Shown here: positions 19,691-27,809 of the stretch, in pieces | Position numbering within the stretch: the stretch's first letter is position 1 | How the letters are laid out: each line of letters starts with the position of its first letter | Assembly: GCF_902502825.2 (NCBI RefSeq) | Contig: NZ_LR723670.1 | Location: 62,001-126,000, forward strand | Direction of reading: 5' to 3' | DNA length: 64,000 nt | Origin: Pseudorhizobium flavum | GTDB lineage: Bacteria; Pseudomonadota; Alphaproteobacteria; Rhizobiales; Rhizobiaceae | The notes under the pieces: generated by a model | Told to the model about the DNA's origin: nothing | Databases searched by the model: none | Seen by the model: only the letters and a program-made list of their open reading frames with translations | Translations under genes and position numbers: made by a program

Positions 19691-21994
19691 TCACTGGCCC
19701 ATGATCAGGTCGTAGAGGGTTGTCTGCCGGGCCGATCCCCTCCCGCTCGGGGAACCGACTTCGCCAGGTGGTATCGGGCCTTCAGCATAACCCTCGCGCG
19801 GCATGGGTGCATCTTCGAACCCGTCGTAGGGACCACGGTACTCGCGATAATCGCGGACGGGAATTTCGCCCTCGGGTGGATAGGCATCGTGACGCGCAGC
19901 AGAGGGTGCGGCCGGATAGTCATCGGGCGCAGAAGATCCGGGGAGGACTCCGGATATAATGTCACCGATCGTCGTCGGCTCCCTCTCCGGCTCGGCAGCC
20001 GGTGGCAGCGCGAAGCCGCCATGGCTGCCGAACAGCGGTGTCGGCGAGTAGCCTGCATGGGCGGCCGTCATGTACTCCTTCCACGCCCTTGCAGGCAGGC
20101 CGCCACCCGTCACCTTTTTCATCGAGGTGCCGTCGTCGTTGCCGAACCAGATCCCCGTGGTCATGATGCTGGTAAAGCCGACGAAGATCGCGTCGCGGAA
20201 GGATTGGGTGGTGCCCGTCTTGCCGGCTGCCTGCCAGTTGTCGAGCCTCGCCGCCTTGCCGGTGCCTTCCTGGATGACCCGCGTGAGCATGCTGTTCATT
20301 GTGGCGACGATGGTCTCGCTAAGCACCCGCGGCGGGTTGTCATAGCTGCTCTCGTGAAGAACATTGCCGTCCGTGTCGAGGATGCGGCGCACGATGTGCG
20401 GGGTCGCCTTGTAGCCTCCGTTCATGAAGGGGGCGTAGGCGGCCGTTAGTTCCACGAGCGGCACTTCCGATGTGCCGAGCGCGATGGATGCGTTGGGCTG
20501 CATCTCCTGCTCTATCCCCATCCGGTGCGCCAGGCTCACCACCTCGTCCGGTCCGACCTCCATGACCAGTTGGGCGGCAATGGTGTTGAGCGACTGGGAG
20601 AGCGCCGAGGAAACTGTCACCTGACCCCGGTACTTCTGGTCGTAGTTCTCCGGCGTCCACTTGCCGATCCGGACCGGTGCGTCGTTGCGCACGGAGTCCG
20701 GCCGTATCCCGGCTTCGAGCGCGGCGGCATAGACGAACGGCTTGAAGGCGGATCCCGGCTGACGCTTGGCGGTCACGGCGCGGTTGAACTGGCTCTGCGC
20801 GTAATCCTTGCCGCCCACCAGCGCGCGAATGGCGCCCGTGGCATCCATTGAGACCAGGGCCGCCTGGCTGGCATTGAGCTTGCCGCCCTCGTCGTCAAGA
20901 ATATCCGTGAGGGCCTCTTCTGCCTTGCGTTCGAGCGAGAGGTCGATGGTCGTCTCGACCACGACGTCCTGCTTCACCTCGCCAAGCAGCTTCCTGACCT
21001 CGTCCATGACTATGTCGGCAGCGTAGTGTTCCGCGCCCGACCAGTAGCTGCGGGCCTTTGTGGGCGGCTGGGACATGGCGGTCTTGATCTCGTCTTCCGT
21101 GACGTAGCCCTCCTCCAGCATAGCCCCGAGTACCACCTGGGCACGCTCTTCGGCCGCTTCCGGGTCGCGCGCGGGAGACAGGCGGGAAGGGGCCTTCAGC
21201 AGCCCGGCGAGAAGTGCCGCCTCGCCCAGGTTCACGTCACGAGCGGACTTGTTGAAGTACCGTCGCGACGCTGCCTCCACTCCATAGGCGTTCGAGCCGA
21301 AGAAGACCCGGTTGAGATACATCGCCAGGATCTGGTCCTTGCTGAATTTGTGTTCCAGCCAGAAGGCAAGCAGCACCTCCTGGATCTTCCGCTCGAAGGT
21401 TCTTTCGGGGGAGAGGAACAGGTTCTTGGCAAGTTGCTGGGTGATGGTGGAGCCGCCCTGGATCGGTTGGCCGGTAACATTGTTGATGAAGGCGCGCGTC
21501 AGCCCCAGCGGGTCGACCCCGAAATGCATGTAGAAGCGCCGGTCCTCGATCGCCATGACCGCCTGCGGGATGAAGGGCGACATCTCCTCGAGCGCCAGCG
21601 CTTCGCCGCCCGTGGCGCCGCGGTTTGCGATCACGGAGCCGTCGGTGGAGACGATCTTGATGTTTGGAGGACGGTCCGGGATGGCCCAGGTGCTCGCGGC
21701 GGGCATCTGGGCGCCGAAGTACAGCACGAGGCCGCCCACGCCGATCCCGACCCATATGCCGAGAACAAGGCACCAATAGAGAAGGGAACGAAGAGGCGCA
21801 AAAAAGCCGCGGGACTGCCGGGTCGGTTTGCCCTTGCGAGGCCGGCGCGGCGCCTCCTTCCTCGCTGGCGACGGCCGCTTCCTGCCGCCGCCGGCTATCC
21901 GGTCTTCGGAACGAAGCCGGAAATCCTCGTCGACATATTCACCGTCGTCAAAGGAGGGCTCGACCCTCTGTCCCGATTTTCGTTTCGCCGCCAT
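19691..21994 (-). CDS. mrcA: Penicillin-binding protein 1A-type transglycosylase/transpeptidase
   Basis: The 767-residue class A PBP has a basic cytoplasmic N-terminus, one membrane helix (about 72-95), a GT51 domain (EDRRFYMHFGVDP, STITQQLAKNLFL) and a transpeptidase domain with SAFK (active serine), SQSLN and KTGTTQ. It polymerises and crosslinks peptidoglycan at the periplasmic face. A Pro/Asp/Tyr-rich tail of about 100 residues follows the transpeptidase. I start at MAAKRKSG; an upstream extension has no ribosome site. It lies downstream of and divergent from dnaK's promoter region. Confidence 0.93.
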   Translation of the reverse strand: MAAKRKSGQRVEPSFDDGEYVDEDFRLRSEDRIAGGGRKRPSPARKEAPRRPRKGKPTRQSRGFFAPLRSLLYWCLVLGIWVGIGVGGLVLYFGAQMPAASTWAIPDRPPNIKIVSTDGSVIANRGATGGEALALEEMSPFIPQAVMAIEDRRFYMHFGVDPLGLTRAFINNVTGQPIQGGSTITQQLAKNLFLSPERTFERKIQEVLLAFWLEHKFSKDQILAMYLNRVFFGSNAYGVEAASRRYFNKSARDVNLGEAALLAGLLKAPSRLSPARDPEAAEERAQVVLGAMLEEGYVTEDEIKTAMSQPPTKARSYWSGAEHYAADIVMDEVRKLLGEVKQDVVVETTIDLSLERKAEEALTDILDDEGGKLNASQAALVSMDATGAIRALVGGKDYAQSQFNRAVTAKRQPGSAFKPFVYAAALEAGIRPDSVRNDAPVRIGKWTPENYDQKYRGQVTVSSALSQSLNTIAAQLVMEVGPDEVVSLAHRMGIEQEMQPNASIALGTSEVPLVELTAAYAPFMNGGYKATPHIVRRILDTDGNVLHESSYDNPPRVLSETIVATMNSMLTRVIQEGTGKAARLDNWQAAGKTGTTQSFRDAIFVGFTSIMTTGIWFGNDDGTSMKKVTGGGLPARAWKEYMTAAHAGYSPTPLFGSHGGFALPPAAEPEREPTTIGDIISGVLPGSSAPDDYPAAPSAARHDAYPPEGEIPVRDYREYRGPYDGFEDAPMPREGYAEGPIPPGEVGSPSGRGSARQTTLYDLIMGQ

Positions 21995-22186
21995 GTCGCG
22001 TCGGTCACCCCCGCTGCGCCGGCCGCGACCGGCGGTTGCACATCGCCCGCGCATTCCGCTGGACTCTAAATGCGGCGATTTAAGGGGGGGTTAAGACCTC
22101 TGGAATGCGAGGCTGAGAGGTATCCTTTCCGGGAAATCCCGATGTCTCCTCATCCCGCCACTGCCGGCGGCCAATTGACGCGGTGC

Positions 22187-22527
22187 TACGGACACTGGCC
22201 CGGCGCGCCGGATGATAGACGCAGAAACGCGCGACGATCGCAGAGTACGGGCACCTGCTTGCCATAAACTTGCCATGTTGGAGGAAGCCTCGTGAGGATG
22301 CCTATCTCAACGGTCATGATCACGATCTGTCCTGCATCGAGGATGAAGGCATAGCCTATTTTACGTCCGGAGCCGGAGCCGAGGCTCGTCCGGTTAAGCC
22401 CCATCCCCGTGCACTCTTCAGCGAGGCGCGCATTGGCTTTCTCGCAGCCTGCCTGAAGGATGAAAGCGCAGAGTTCGATTTCATTGGGGACGACGGTACC
22501 GTCCTGTTCAAGAAGACGATCGCTTAA
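22187..22527 (+). pseudogene. Decayed metallophosphoesterase (acid phosphatase-like) C-terminal remnant
   Basis: The last ~75 codons read DAYLNGHDHDL, then GIAYFTSGAGAE and LFSEARIGFLAACL. This is the C-terminal metal-binding GHDH and following region of tartrate-resistant/purple acid phosphatase-like calcineurin phosphoesterases. The codons before it belong to another frame: YGHWP at 22187 and LAMLEEAS just before a TGA at about 22292 match the expected upstream parts, so at least one or two frameshifts separate the pieces. The N-terminal ~200 residues are not found. I therefore read it as a pseudogene. The remaining sequence 21995-22186 holds the mrcA upstream region and nothing else I recognise. 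Confidence 0.6.
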
Positions 22528-22620
22528 GTCGATGTGACCCGGTCCCTCGGATCGCTGTCTCGAAGAACGGAGAAGGAAGATGAAGCGGCCGGCCCGATTG
22601 ATCCAGACCGGCCGTCGACA

Positions 22621-22872
22621 TCAGCAGTCGTCGATGTAGCGGTTTCCGTAGCGGTCGCGATAGTAGCAGCGGCCAGGTTGATCCTGCACGTTTCCGATCA
22701 GGGCGCCGGATGCGCCGCCCACAGCAGCGCCGACAGCGGCACCGCGAACATCTCCGGTCACGGCACCGCCCACGACGGCTCCGGTCGCCGCACCGATACC
22801 GGCGCCACGTTCAGTTGCCGTGCATGCGGCCAGCGAGAGGGTGACGCAGCCGATGGCGAGTATCTTTTTCAT
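22621..22872 (-). CDS. Glycine-zipper lipoprotein
   Basis: The 83-residue protein has a lipoprotein signal peptide with lipobox LAAC at 14-17. A glycine-zipper segment follows (GIGAATGAVVGGAVTGD and GAAVGAAVGGASGALIGN, about 25-60), and the end is CYYRDRYGNRYIDDC. Such small outer-membrane lipoproteins (SlyB/OsmB-like architecture) are common and often stress-induced; the function is unknown. A GC-rich hairpin (CGGCCGG/CCGGCCG) lies about 20-45 bp beyond the stop and may be its terminator. Confidence 0.8.
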   Translation of the reverse strand: MKKILAIGCVTLSLAACTATERGAGIGAATGAVVGGAVTGDVRGAAVGAAVGGASGALIGNVQDQPGRCYYRDRYGNRYIDDC

Positions 22873-23027
22873 GAGTGATATCCCTTGTTGTCACGAAGGG
22901 TGAACCCATGGCCTCCGCGGTGGTTTCATGGCGCAGGCAGGAAATTCGGCTCAGGGAGCGGATTTGTGATTTTGCCTTCTCACAGTTCGAGCGTACCCTG
23001 CAGCCGCAACCAAGGAAGGAGAATGCC

Positions 23028-23228
23028 ATGAAGTTAATTCTCGCAACCCTTTCGGCGCTCGGCCTGATGGCATCTGCGGCGTTGGCTGACTGTGCGGGAC
23101 ACCCCAAGGTGACCGCTTCGACATCTGTCGACTACTCCACCACGACCGCAAGCGTCGCCTCTGACGATCAGACGCTCGTCGCGTCGAAGAAAAAGCCTGT
23201 CGAAGAGCAGAGCGTCGCAACCGAGTAG
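23028..23228 (+). CDS. Small exported protein
   Basis: This is a 66-residue protein with a signal peptide (MKLILATLSALGLMASAALA) and a Thr/Ser-rich mature part with a single Cys and a KKKPVEEQ segment. GGAAGGAG lies 6-8 bases upstream of the ATG. No family is recognised. Confidence 0.7.
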   Translation: MKLILATLSALGLMASAALADCAGHPKVTASTSVDYSTTTASVASDDQTLVASKKKPVEEQSVATE

Positions 23229-23329
23229 GTTCTCTGAAAGACGTGGCAGGTGACCGCCGTTTCCCTCCTTGGAGCGGAACAATGTCGCGCGCACTCCGTT
23301 GCGCTCCTGAACGATGAAAGGACTATGCC

Positions 23330-23527
23330 ATGCCGAACAGAGATCCAATACCGACACCGGCGTCCGAAACTCCTCGGGGCCCGACCTCTACCCCCGGCAT
23401 TCCGGACAGGACGCAGGGCAAGCCACCTCTGACGCCGGTTCAGGATCCAGGAGATACGAAGAACCCACAGGATCCGAATCTTGATCCGGCGCTTCTGCCG
23501 ATCGGCGATCCTGCCGGCGCAGCGTAA
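23330..23527 (+). CDS. Small proline-rich hypothetical protein
   Basis: The 65-residue product is Pro/Asp/Thr-rich (IPTPASETPRGPTSTPGIPD) with no membrane segment and is probably disordered. GAAAGGA lies 8 bases before the ATG. The codon usage looks like its neighbours. No family is recognised; coding status rests on the ribosome site and a clean reading frame. Confidence 0.55.
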   Translation: MPNRDPIPTPASETPRGPTSTPGIPDRTQGKPPLTPVQDPGDTKNPQDPNLDPALLPIGDPAGAA

Positions 23528-23741
23528 GGCGGAGCCGTGAACGACCATGAGCGAGCGCCATCCCCCGGCGCTCGCTCAACGTCTTTTTCGGGCCGTTAAC
23601 CCCGCAGCTCCGTGCGCGCAACCTGCCTCGACGCAAGCCCTGCACAAGTCCGCCTTCATAAAGCCAAAGTTTATGCGATCAATCCGCTCTAGGGAACAGG
23701 GGTGGAACTTGATTTGGGCCGCAACAGCAGGGGAGGTTCGT

Positions 23742-23960
23742 GTGCCGACTAAGACGGTTCGCAATCCGGTAGGCCCGGACCAGCTGAGCATGTTGCAGAA
23801 AGTGTTCGACCAAGCATGTGTCGAGCACAACATCAGCAAGTCGAGCCCCGATGGGGAGGCGCTTGCCCTGATCCTTGTTCACTCCATGCAAAAGGGCCTG
23901 AGCGAGCAGGAGAAGCTCGAATCGCTCGCCCATATCCTCGCCGAAAGCCGCGGCACCTGA
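23742..23960 (+). CDS. Small conserved-type hypothetical protein
   Basis: The 72-residue, largely helical protein (LSMLQKVFDQACVEHNI, ALALILVHSMQKGLSEQEKL) starts at a GTG preceded by GGGGAGG. The longer frame upstream shows no ribosome site and a composition unlike coding sequence. I do not recognise the domain, though this type of small helical protein is frequent in rhizobial genomes. Confidence 0.65.
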   Translation: MPTKTVRNPVGPDQLSMLQKVFDQACVEHNISKSSPDGEALALILVHSMQKGLSEQEKLESLAHILAESRGT

Positions 23961-24037
23961 GCATCGCGGCTGGCTCCGGGACGGAACCTATCGCAGCGCG
24001 AAAAGTTGATCCGGCACGAGCAACGATGGAGGCTGCT

Positions 24038-24349
24038 ATGGTCGAATCTGCAGGAAGCGTGAAGCCGATTGGCGAGACTGATCCCGATCGGAACGGAAGG
24101 ATCGGCGAAGAGATTGCCGGGTTGAGGGCGGAGGTCGCGGCATTGAGGGACCGTCTCGCCGAGCGCGCCGGAAGCGCGGCATCTTATGTCCAAGGCGAAG
24201 CAAGCTCGGTCGCCGGAGCAATTCGCGAACATCCGGCCACTGCAACGACGCTCTTCACGCTGGTAGGGGCGATCGGCTTCGCCATTGGCTATCTCGTCGG
24301 GACCCAGGCACTGGAAAACCGTAGCCCCTGGTACCGCCGGTATTACTGA
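24038..24349 (+). CDS. DUF883/ElaB-like small membrane-anchored protein
   Basis: The 103-residue protein has an N-terminal helical region (GEEIAGLRAEVAALRDRLAER), a central Ala/Gly segment, and a C-terminal membrane helix (about 70-90, TLFTLVGAIGFAIGYLVGT). This layout recalls the ElaB/YqjD/DUF883 proteins that tether ribosomes or respond to stress at the inner membrane. GGAGG lies 6 bases before the ATG. Confidence 0.65.
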   Translation: MVESAGSVKPIGETDPDRNGRIGEEIAGLRAEVAALRDRLAERAGSAASYVQGEASSVAGAIREHPATATTLFTLVGAIGFAIGYLVGTQALENRSPWYRRYY

Positions 24350-24364
24350 CGCCCAGGTAAAACG

Positions 24365-24829
24365 TCAGGCCGTCTGGCAGACGTCGATCCACTTGGCATT
24401 GCTCAGTTGGGCCATCCGCTCGGGTGATATTCGGACGGCAGAATTCGCCGCGCCCGCTGCCGGGATGACTTCCGGCAGCGCACGGAGCGACGCGTCGCAG
24501 AAGACCGGCACGTCCGAGATCAGTCCGAACGGACAGACGCCTCCTACGGGATGGCCGGTGAGTTGCGTTACGTCTTCGCCACCCAGCATCCGCGGCTTTG
24601 CGCTGAAGTGATCCCGGAATTTTCTGTTGTCCAGGCGGGCCGTTCCAGCCATGACGACCAGTACTGCGGTCGGGCCTGCCTGAACGCCAATAGTCTTTGC
24701 GATCTGCACTGGCTCGACACCGTGGGCCGCCGCGGCGAGAGCAACCGTGGCGGAGCTCTCCGCGGTGACGATGACTTCTATGTCGGGGGCGTAACGGGAG
24801 AAAAACTGGCGGACGGTTTCGAGGCTCAT
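24365..24829 (-). CDS. YbaK/EbsC family aminoacyl-tRNA deacylase
   Basis: The 154-residue protein has the YbaK/prolyl-tRNA-editing fold: AKTIGVQAGPTAVLVVMAG near 45-63, a conserved Lys in NRKFRDHF, and the signature HPVGGVCPFGL near 92-102. These enzymes hydrolyse mischarged tRNA such as Cys- or Ala-tRNA(Pro). The start is at MSLETVRQFF; the region upstream lacks a clear Shine-Dalgarno site, so the exact start is uncertain. Confidence 0.83.
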   Translation of the reverse strand: MSLETVRQFFSRYAPDIEVIVTAESSATVALAAAAHGVEPVQIAKTIGVQAGPTAVLVVMAGTARLDNRKFRDHFSAKPRMLGGEDVTQLTGHPVGGVCPFGLISDVPVFCDASLRALPEVIPAAGAANSAVRISPERMAQLSNAKWIDVCQTA

Positions 24830-24913
24830 GTCGAATGAATAGAATTTAGCCGAGTCAGAGGCAACTCCATTTCCGCTATGCATATGATGCAATGCTGCGC
24901 TGCGAAAAGATCG

Positions 24914-24942
24914 CTGTTCGCCAAGCGCGGTCGGTGTATATT
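24914..24942 (+). promoter_or_regulatory. Candidate promoter of the alpha-r14-type sRNA
   Basis: TATATT at 24937-24942 is preceded, 17 bases earlier, by CTGTTC. The box is positioned to start a transcript near 24948, just before the first CCTCCTCCC motif. Confidence 0.4.
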
Positions 24943-24947
24943 TCAAT

Positions 24948-25067
24948 CATCGAAGGACGCACTCCTCCTCCCAGCGTTCCTTGGATGGGACCGGCAACAC
25001 CTCCTCCTCCCAGTTGCTGGTCAGTATCGGAAACCCGGCGCTCCTCCTCCCGCGCCGGGTTTTCTGC
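24948..25067 (+). ncRNA. Alpha-r14 (suhB/NfeR1-type) small RNA with three anti-Shine-Dalgarno motifs
   Basis: About 120 nt carrying three exact copies of CCTCCTCCC at 24964-24972, 25003-25011 and 25043-25051. The third sits in the loop of a strong hairpin (AACCCGGCG...CGCCGGGTT) followed by T-rich sequence, i.e. a Rho-independent terminator. Three unpaired CCUCCUCCC motifs in a ~120-nt RNA is the known layout of the rhizobial alpha-r14 family (Rfam suhB; NfeR1 in Sinorhizobium), which represses mRNAs by pairing with ribosome binding sites. Ends are approximate. It lies upstream of, and on the same strand as, the csp gene. Confidence 0.8.
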
Positions 25068-25098
25068 TTTTGGAGGATAGTCGATCGGCCGCTCATTC

Positions 25099-25127
25099 TT
25101 GACAGGGATGGGTCCCGCTTCTATCTC
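25099..25127 (+). promoter_or_regulatory. Sigma-70 promoter of the cold-shock gene
   Basis: A perfect TTGACA (25099-25104) is spaced 17 bases from TATCTC (25122-25127). It would start a message with a leader of about 125 nt before the csp ATG, as is usual for cold-shock mRNAs. Confidence 0.65.
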
Positions 25128-25260
25128 CTTCGCGTCGCTATTTGTTTGATAAGCCTGCTCTAAGCGCCCCGGTGCTCTCGACCATCTTTCTGCAAATACG
25201 AACTTCCCCGTTCCGGCCTTGCTGGGACATCGCCGATATTTGCATAAGAAAGGCATCGAT

Positions 25261-25470
25261 ATGGCTACTGGTACTGTTAAGTGGTTCAACGCAACCAAGG
25301 GCTATGGCTTCATCCAGCCGGATGATGGCAGCGCCGACGTTTTCGTCCACATTTCCGCTGTTGAGCGCGCCGGCATGAGCTCGCTGAACGACGGTCAGAA
25401 GCTCTCCTACGAACTGGTTACCGACCGCCGCTCCGGCAAGGTTGCTGCTGACCAGCTGCAGGCAGCCTGA
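25261..25470 (+). CDS. cspA: Cold-shock domain protein, CspA family
   Basis: The 69-residue single cold-shock domain has the RNP1 motif KGYGFIQP and RNP2 VFVHIS, starting [14 protein letters not shown]. These proteins bind single-stranded RNA and DNA and act as RNA chaperones. AAGAAAGG lies upstream of the ATG. The long untranslated leader and the directly following terminator make it a monocistronic unit. Confidence 0.95.
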   Translation: MATGTVKWFNATKGYGFIQPDDGSADVFVHISAVERAGMSSLNDGQKLSYELVTDRRSGKVAADQLQAA

Positions 25471-25490
25471 TTCAGGTCTGAAATCTAACG

Positions 25491-25514
25491 AAAAGGCCGG
25501 CCTCCGGCCTTTTT
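25491..25514 (+). terminator. Rho-independent terminator of csp
   Basis: AGGCCGG and CCGGCCT pair around a CCT loop, with A's before and five T's after, 20 bases past the csp stop. Confidence 0.85.
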
Positions 25515-25616
25515 GTATTTTAGCTCTTGCAAATAGAGATCCTCCTTCCCATCTCTCGGTCTATCGGCATTTCCGGCGCAGTGAGCAAATGCGGGAAACC
25601 GCGCCATCGCGCCGTT

Positions 25617-25804
25617 GGTTGGCATATTCGTTGTTTACGAAATGTTAACCAGCAGGGGCGATGATGATCGCCAGAGCCGCGGTTGGCCTCAAGCGCCTGA
25701 AGCGGACGCGCCGGAAATGCCAGTCCCGATTCCTGGGTGACCACGGATGTACTGGCACTGAAAGAATCGGGAATCAGAAAGGTCGGGCCAGCCCGACCTT
25801 TTTT
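25617..25804 (+). ncRNA. Candidate structured RNA ending at a terminator
   Basis: No convincing ORF lies between csp and the M20 peptidase (25471-25831), but the plus strand is highly structured. A hairpin runs from GGTTGGCAT to ATGTTAACC (25617-25650). TCCCGATTC (25724-25732) pairs with GAATCGGGA (25764-25772), and GCCAGT (25719-25724) can alternatively pair with ACTGGC (25751-25756). A terminator follows. The two pairings interleave, so they are either a pseudoknot or mutually exclusive. I know no matching family and see no strong promoter. Confidence 0.35.
25778..25804 (+). terminator. Rho-independent terminator
   Basis: AAAGGTCGGGC and GCCCGACCTTT form an 11-bp stem with a two-base loop, followed by a six-T run on the plus strand. 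No plus-strand gene ends just before it, so it probably ends the structured RNA candidate; it may also slow minus-strand transcripts leaving the M20 gene. Confidence 0.75.
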
Positions 25805-25831
25805 GTGCGTGAAGTTCGAGCCGAGCTTCGG

Positions 25832-27223
25832 CTACCGGGCCGCCAGGGCAGCGATAATGCGCACCCATGAGCGAATGCCCTTGTGGAACGACTTCAGGTC
25901 GTATTTCTCGTTCGGCGAATGAATCCGGTCGTCGACGAGGCCGAAGCCCACCAGCAAGGATTCCATGCCGAGCATCTTCTGGAAGTCGCCGACGATGGGT
26001 ATCGAGCCACCCATACCGATAACGACGGCCGGATTGGCCCACTCGTCGGACAACGCAGTCTTCGCCTTGGTAAGAACCGGGGAATCATACGATAGCTGGA
26101 TCGCCGGAGATCCTCCGTGCTCGTGGAACTCAACGGAGCAATCGGCTGGAACTCTGGAGCGGACATAGGCACGGAAGCTCTCGCGGATCTTCGCCGGATC
26201 CTGTTGTCCGACAAGTCGGAACGAAACCTTGGCGGACGCCTTGGCGGCGATCACCGTCTTGAAGCCTTCCCCTGTATAGCCGCCCCAGATGCCGTTGACC
26301 TCGCAGGTGGGGCGGGCCCAGGTCAGTTCCAGGACGGATCGTCCCTTCTCGCCGGCAGGTATCGAAAGCCCGACGTCGCCAAGAAAGTTCTCCGCGCTCC
26401 GGCCAAGGCTCTCCCAGCCTGCCTTGATGTTTGAGGGCGTTTCCTCGACACCATCGTAGAAGCCCTCAAGGGTAATGCGGCCGGTCTCATCGCGTAGGCC
26501 TGCCAGGATATCGGTCAGGATATGGATCGGATTTGCTGCCGCTCCGCCAAACAGCCCCGAATGCAGATCGCGGTCGGCGGCTGAAATGGTGATCTCTTCT
26601 CCGACAAGGCCGCGGAGGGCAGCGGCGATTGCCGGCGTGTCGCCATCCCACATGCCCGTATCGCAGACGAGTGCGCAACTCGCCCTCAGCTCTTCCGCAT
26701 TCGCTTCCAGGAACGGCTTCAGCGAAGGCGAGCCCGATTCTTCCTCGCCCTCGAACAGGATGGTGACCCGGAGCGGCAGGCTGCCATTGACCTCCTTATA
26801 GGCGCGGCAGGCTTCGACGAAGGTCATCAACTGGCCCTTGTCGTCGGCCGTGCCGCGGCCCGTGATCACCTTGCGCCCAGCGCCGATATCCTTGACCGAA
26901 GGAGCGAAGGGATCGTTCTCCCAGAGCTCGATCGGATCGACTGGCTGGACGTCGTAGTGGCCGTAGAATAGGACGTGCGGTGCGTCATCCGTGGCGCCCG
27001 CATGATGGGCAACCACCATCGGATGGCCGGCCGTATCACGGATCGATGCGTCGAAACCGATATCGGCAAGGGTCGCAACCAACCATTCGGCTGCGGCGCG
27101 GCAATCCGCCGTGTAGGCCGGGTCGGTGGAGATCGACTTGATGCGTACCAACCGGGAAAGGCGGTCGAGGCTGTCGTCGAGGTTGCGGTCGGCGCGGTCA
27201 AGTACGGGGGAAAGGTCTGTCAT
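25832..27223 (-). CDS. M20/M25/M40 family dipeptidase
   Basis: The 463-residue zinc peptidase has HVLFYGHYDVQPVDP near residue 85, GRGTADDKGQL near 121 with the bridging Asp, FEGEEESGSPSL near 157 with the catalytic Glu, and the late HSPNEKYDL with the last metal-ligand His. This matches cytosolic non-specific dipeptidases related to carnosinase and DapE. The substrate is unknown. Next to it is the MarR regulator in the same direction, 78 bp upstream. Confidence 0.9.
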   Translation of the reverse strand: MTDLSPVLDRADRNLDDSLDRLSRLVRIKSISTDPAYTADCRAAAEWLVATLADIGFDASIRDTAGHPMVVAHHAGATDDAPHVLFYGHYDVQPVDPIELWENDPFAPSVKDIGAGRKVITGRGTADDKGQLMTFVEACRAYKEVNGSLPLRVTILFEGEEESGSPSLKPFLEANAEELRASCALVCDTGMWDGDTPAIAAALRGLVGEEITISAADRDLHSGLFGGAAANPIHILTDILAGLRDETGRITLEGFYDGVEETPSNIKAGWESLGRSAENFLGDVGLSIPAGEKGRSVLELTWARPTCEVNGIWGGYTGEGFKTVIAAKASAKVSFRLVGQQDPAKIRESFRAYVRSRVPADCSVEFHEHGGSPAIQLSYDSPVLTKAKTALSDEWANPAVVIGMGGSIPIVGDFQKMLGMESLLVGFGLVDDRIHSPNEKYDLKSFHKGIRSWVRIIAALAAR

Positions 27224-27301
27224 GGGAAAATCCTGTCTGGGAGAACAGGGGCGACCTTATTGCAAAGATGCGCTTGTTTCGAGCCCCGCCCGAGCCCCCC
27301 T

Positions 27302-27733
27302 TCAGGCCTTGCGGGCATTCTCTATCGCCATTCGCATGTATTCCAGCATCAGTTCCCGTTCGAACTGACGAAAACCTTCGAAAAGTGCGGCATCGGCCTC
27401 GGCTGCCGCATCGATCGCACTTTTTTCAAGGTCCCTGGCGCTTTCCGTCAGTTGGATGATTTGTGCCCGCCCGTCATGGGGATGCGGCTCGCGACGGATC
27501 AGTCCGTCACGTTCCATGCGGGCAAGCGTATTGGCGAGTGTCGCCTGCTCGACCTCGAGTCGATCCAGCAATTGCTTCTGCGTCAGACCGTCTTCCTGCC
27601 ACAGCTCCAGGAGAACCGGGAATTGGCCGGGCGAAAAACCGAGCCCCGCTGCCCGATTCTGCAGCGATCGCGCGAAGCACTTGGCGAGCTGGCCGGCGAG
27701 ATAAGTTGCGCTATGGGAGCGGTCGAACGGCAT
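27302..27733 (-). CDS. MarR family transcriptional regulator
   Basis: The 143-residue winged-helix regulator has LTQKQLLDRLEVEQATLANTL as the helix-turn-helix and MERDGLIRREPHPHDGRAQ as the wing. MarR proteins bind palindromic DNA and often respond to aromatic compounds. The ATG at 27733 is preferred over an upstream extension. It lies directly upstream of the M20 dipeptidase and downstream of a candidate small RNA on the same strand. Confidence 0.87.
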   Translation of the reverse strand: MPFDRSHSATYLAGQLAKCFARSLQNRAAGLGFSPGQFPVLLELWQEDGLTQKQLLDRLEVEQATLANTLARMERDGLIRREPHPHDGRAQIIQLTESARDLEKSAIDAAAEADAALFEGFRQFERELMLEYMRMAIENARKA

Positions 27734-27809
27734 GAAGGGAGCCCTGTCGGCAGTACTGCGCGAATATATAGCAGCCCATGCTTTCGCCAAGCCTGTGGTG
27801 GGAGGCCTG

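Noticed and set aside
25661..25870. 69-codon ORF between csp and the M20 peptidase
   Set aside because: It passes through a strong terminator and into the M20 gene, with Arg-rich non-family sequence.
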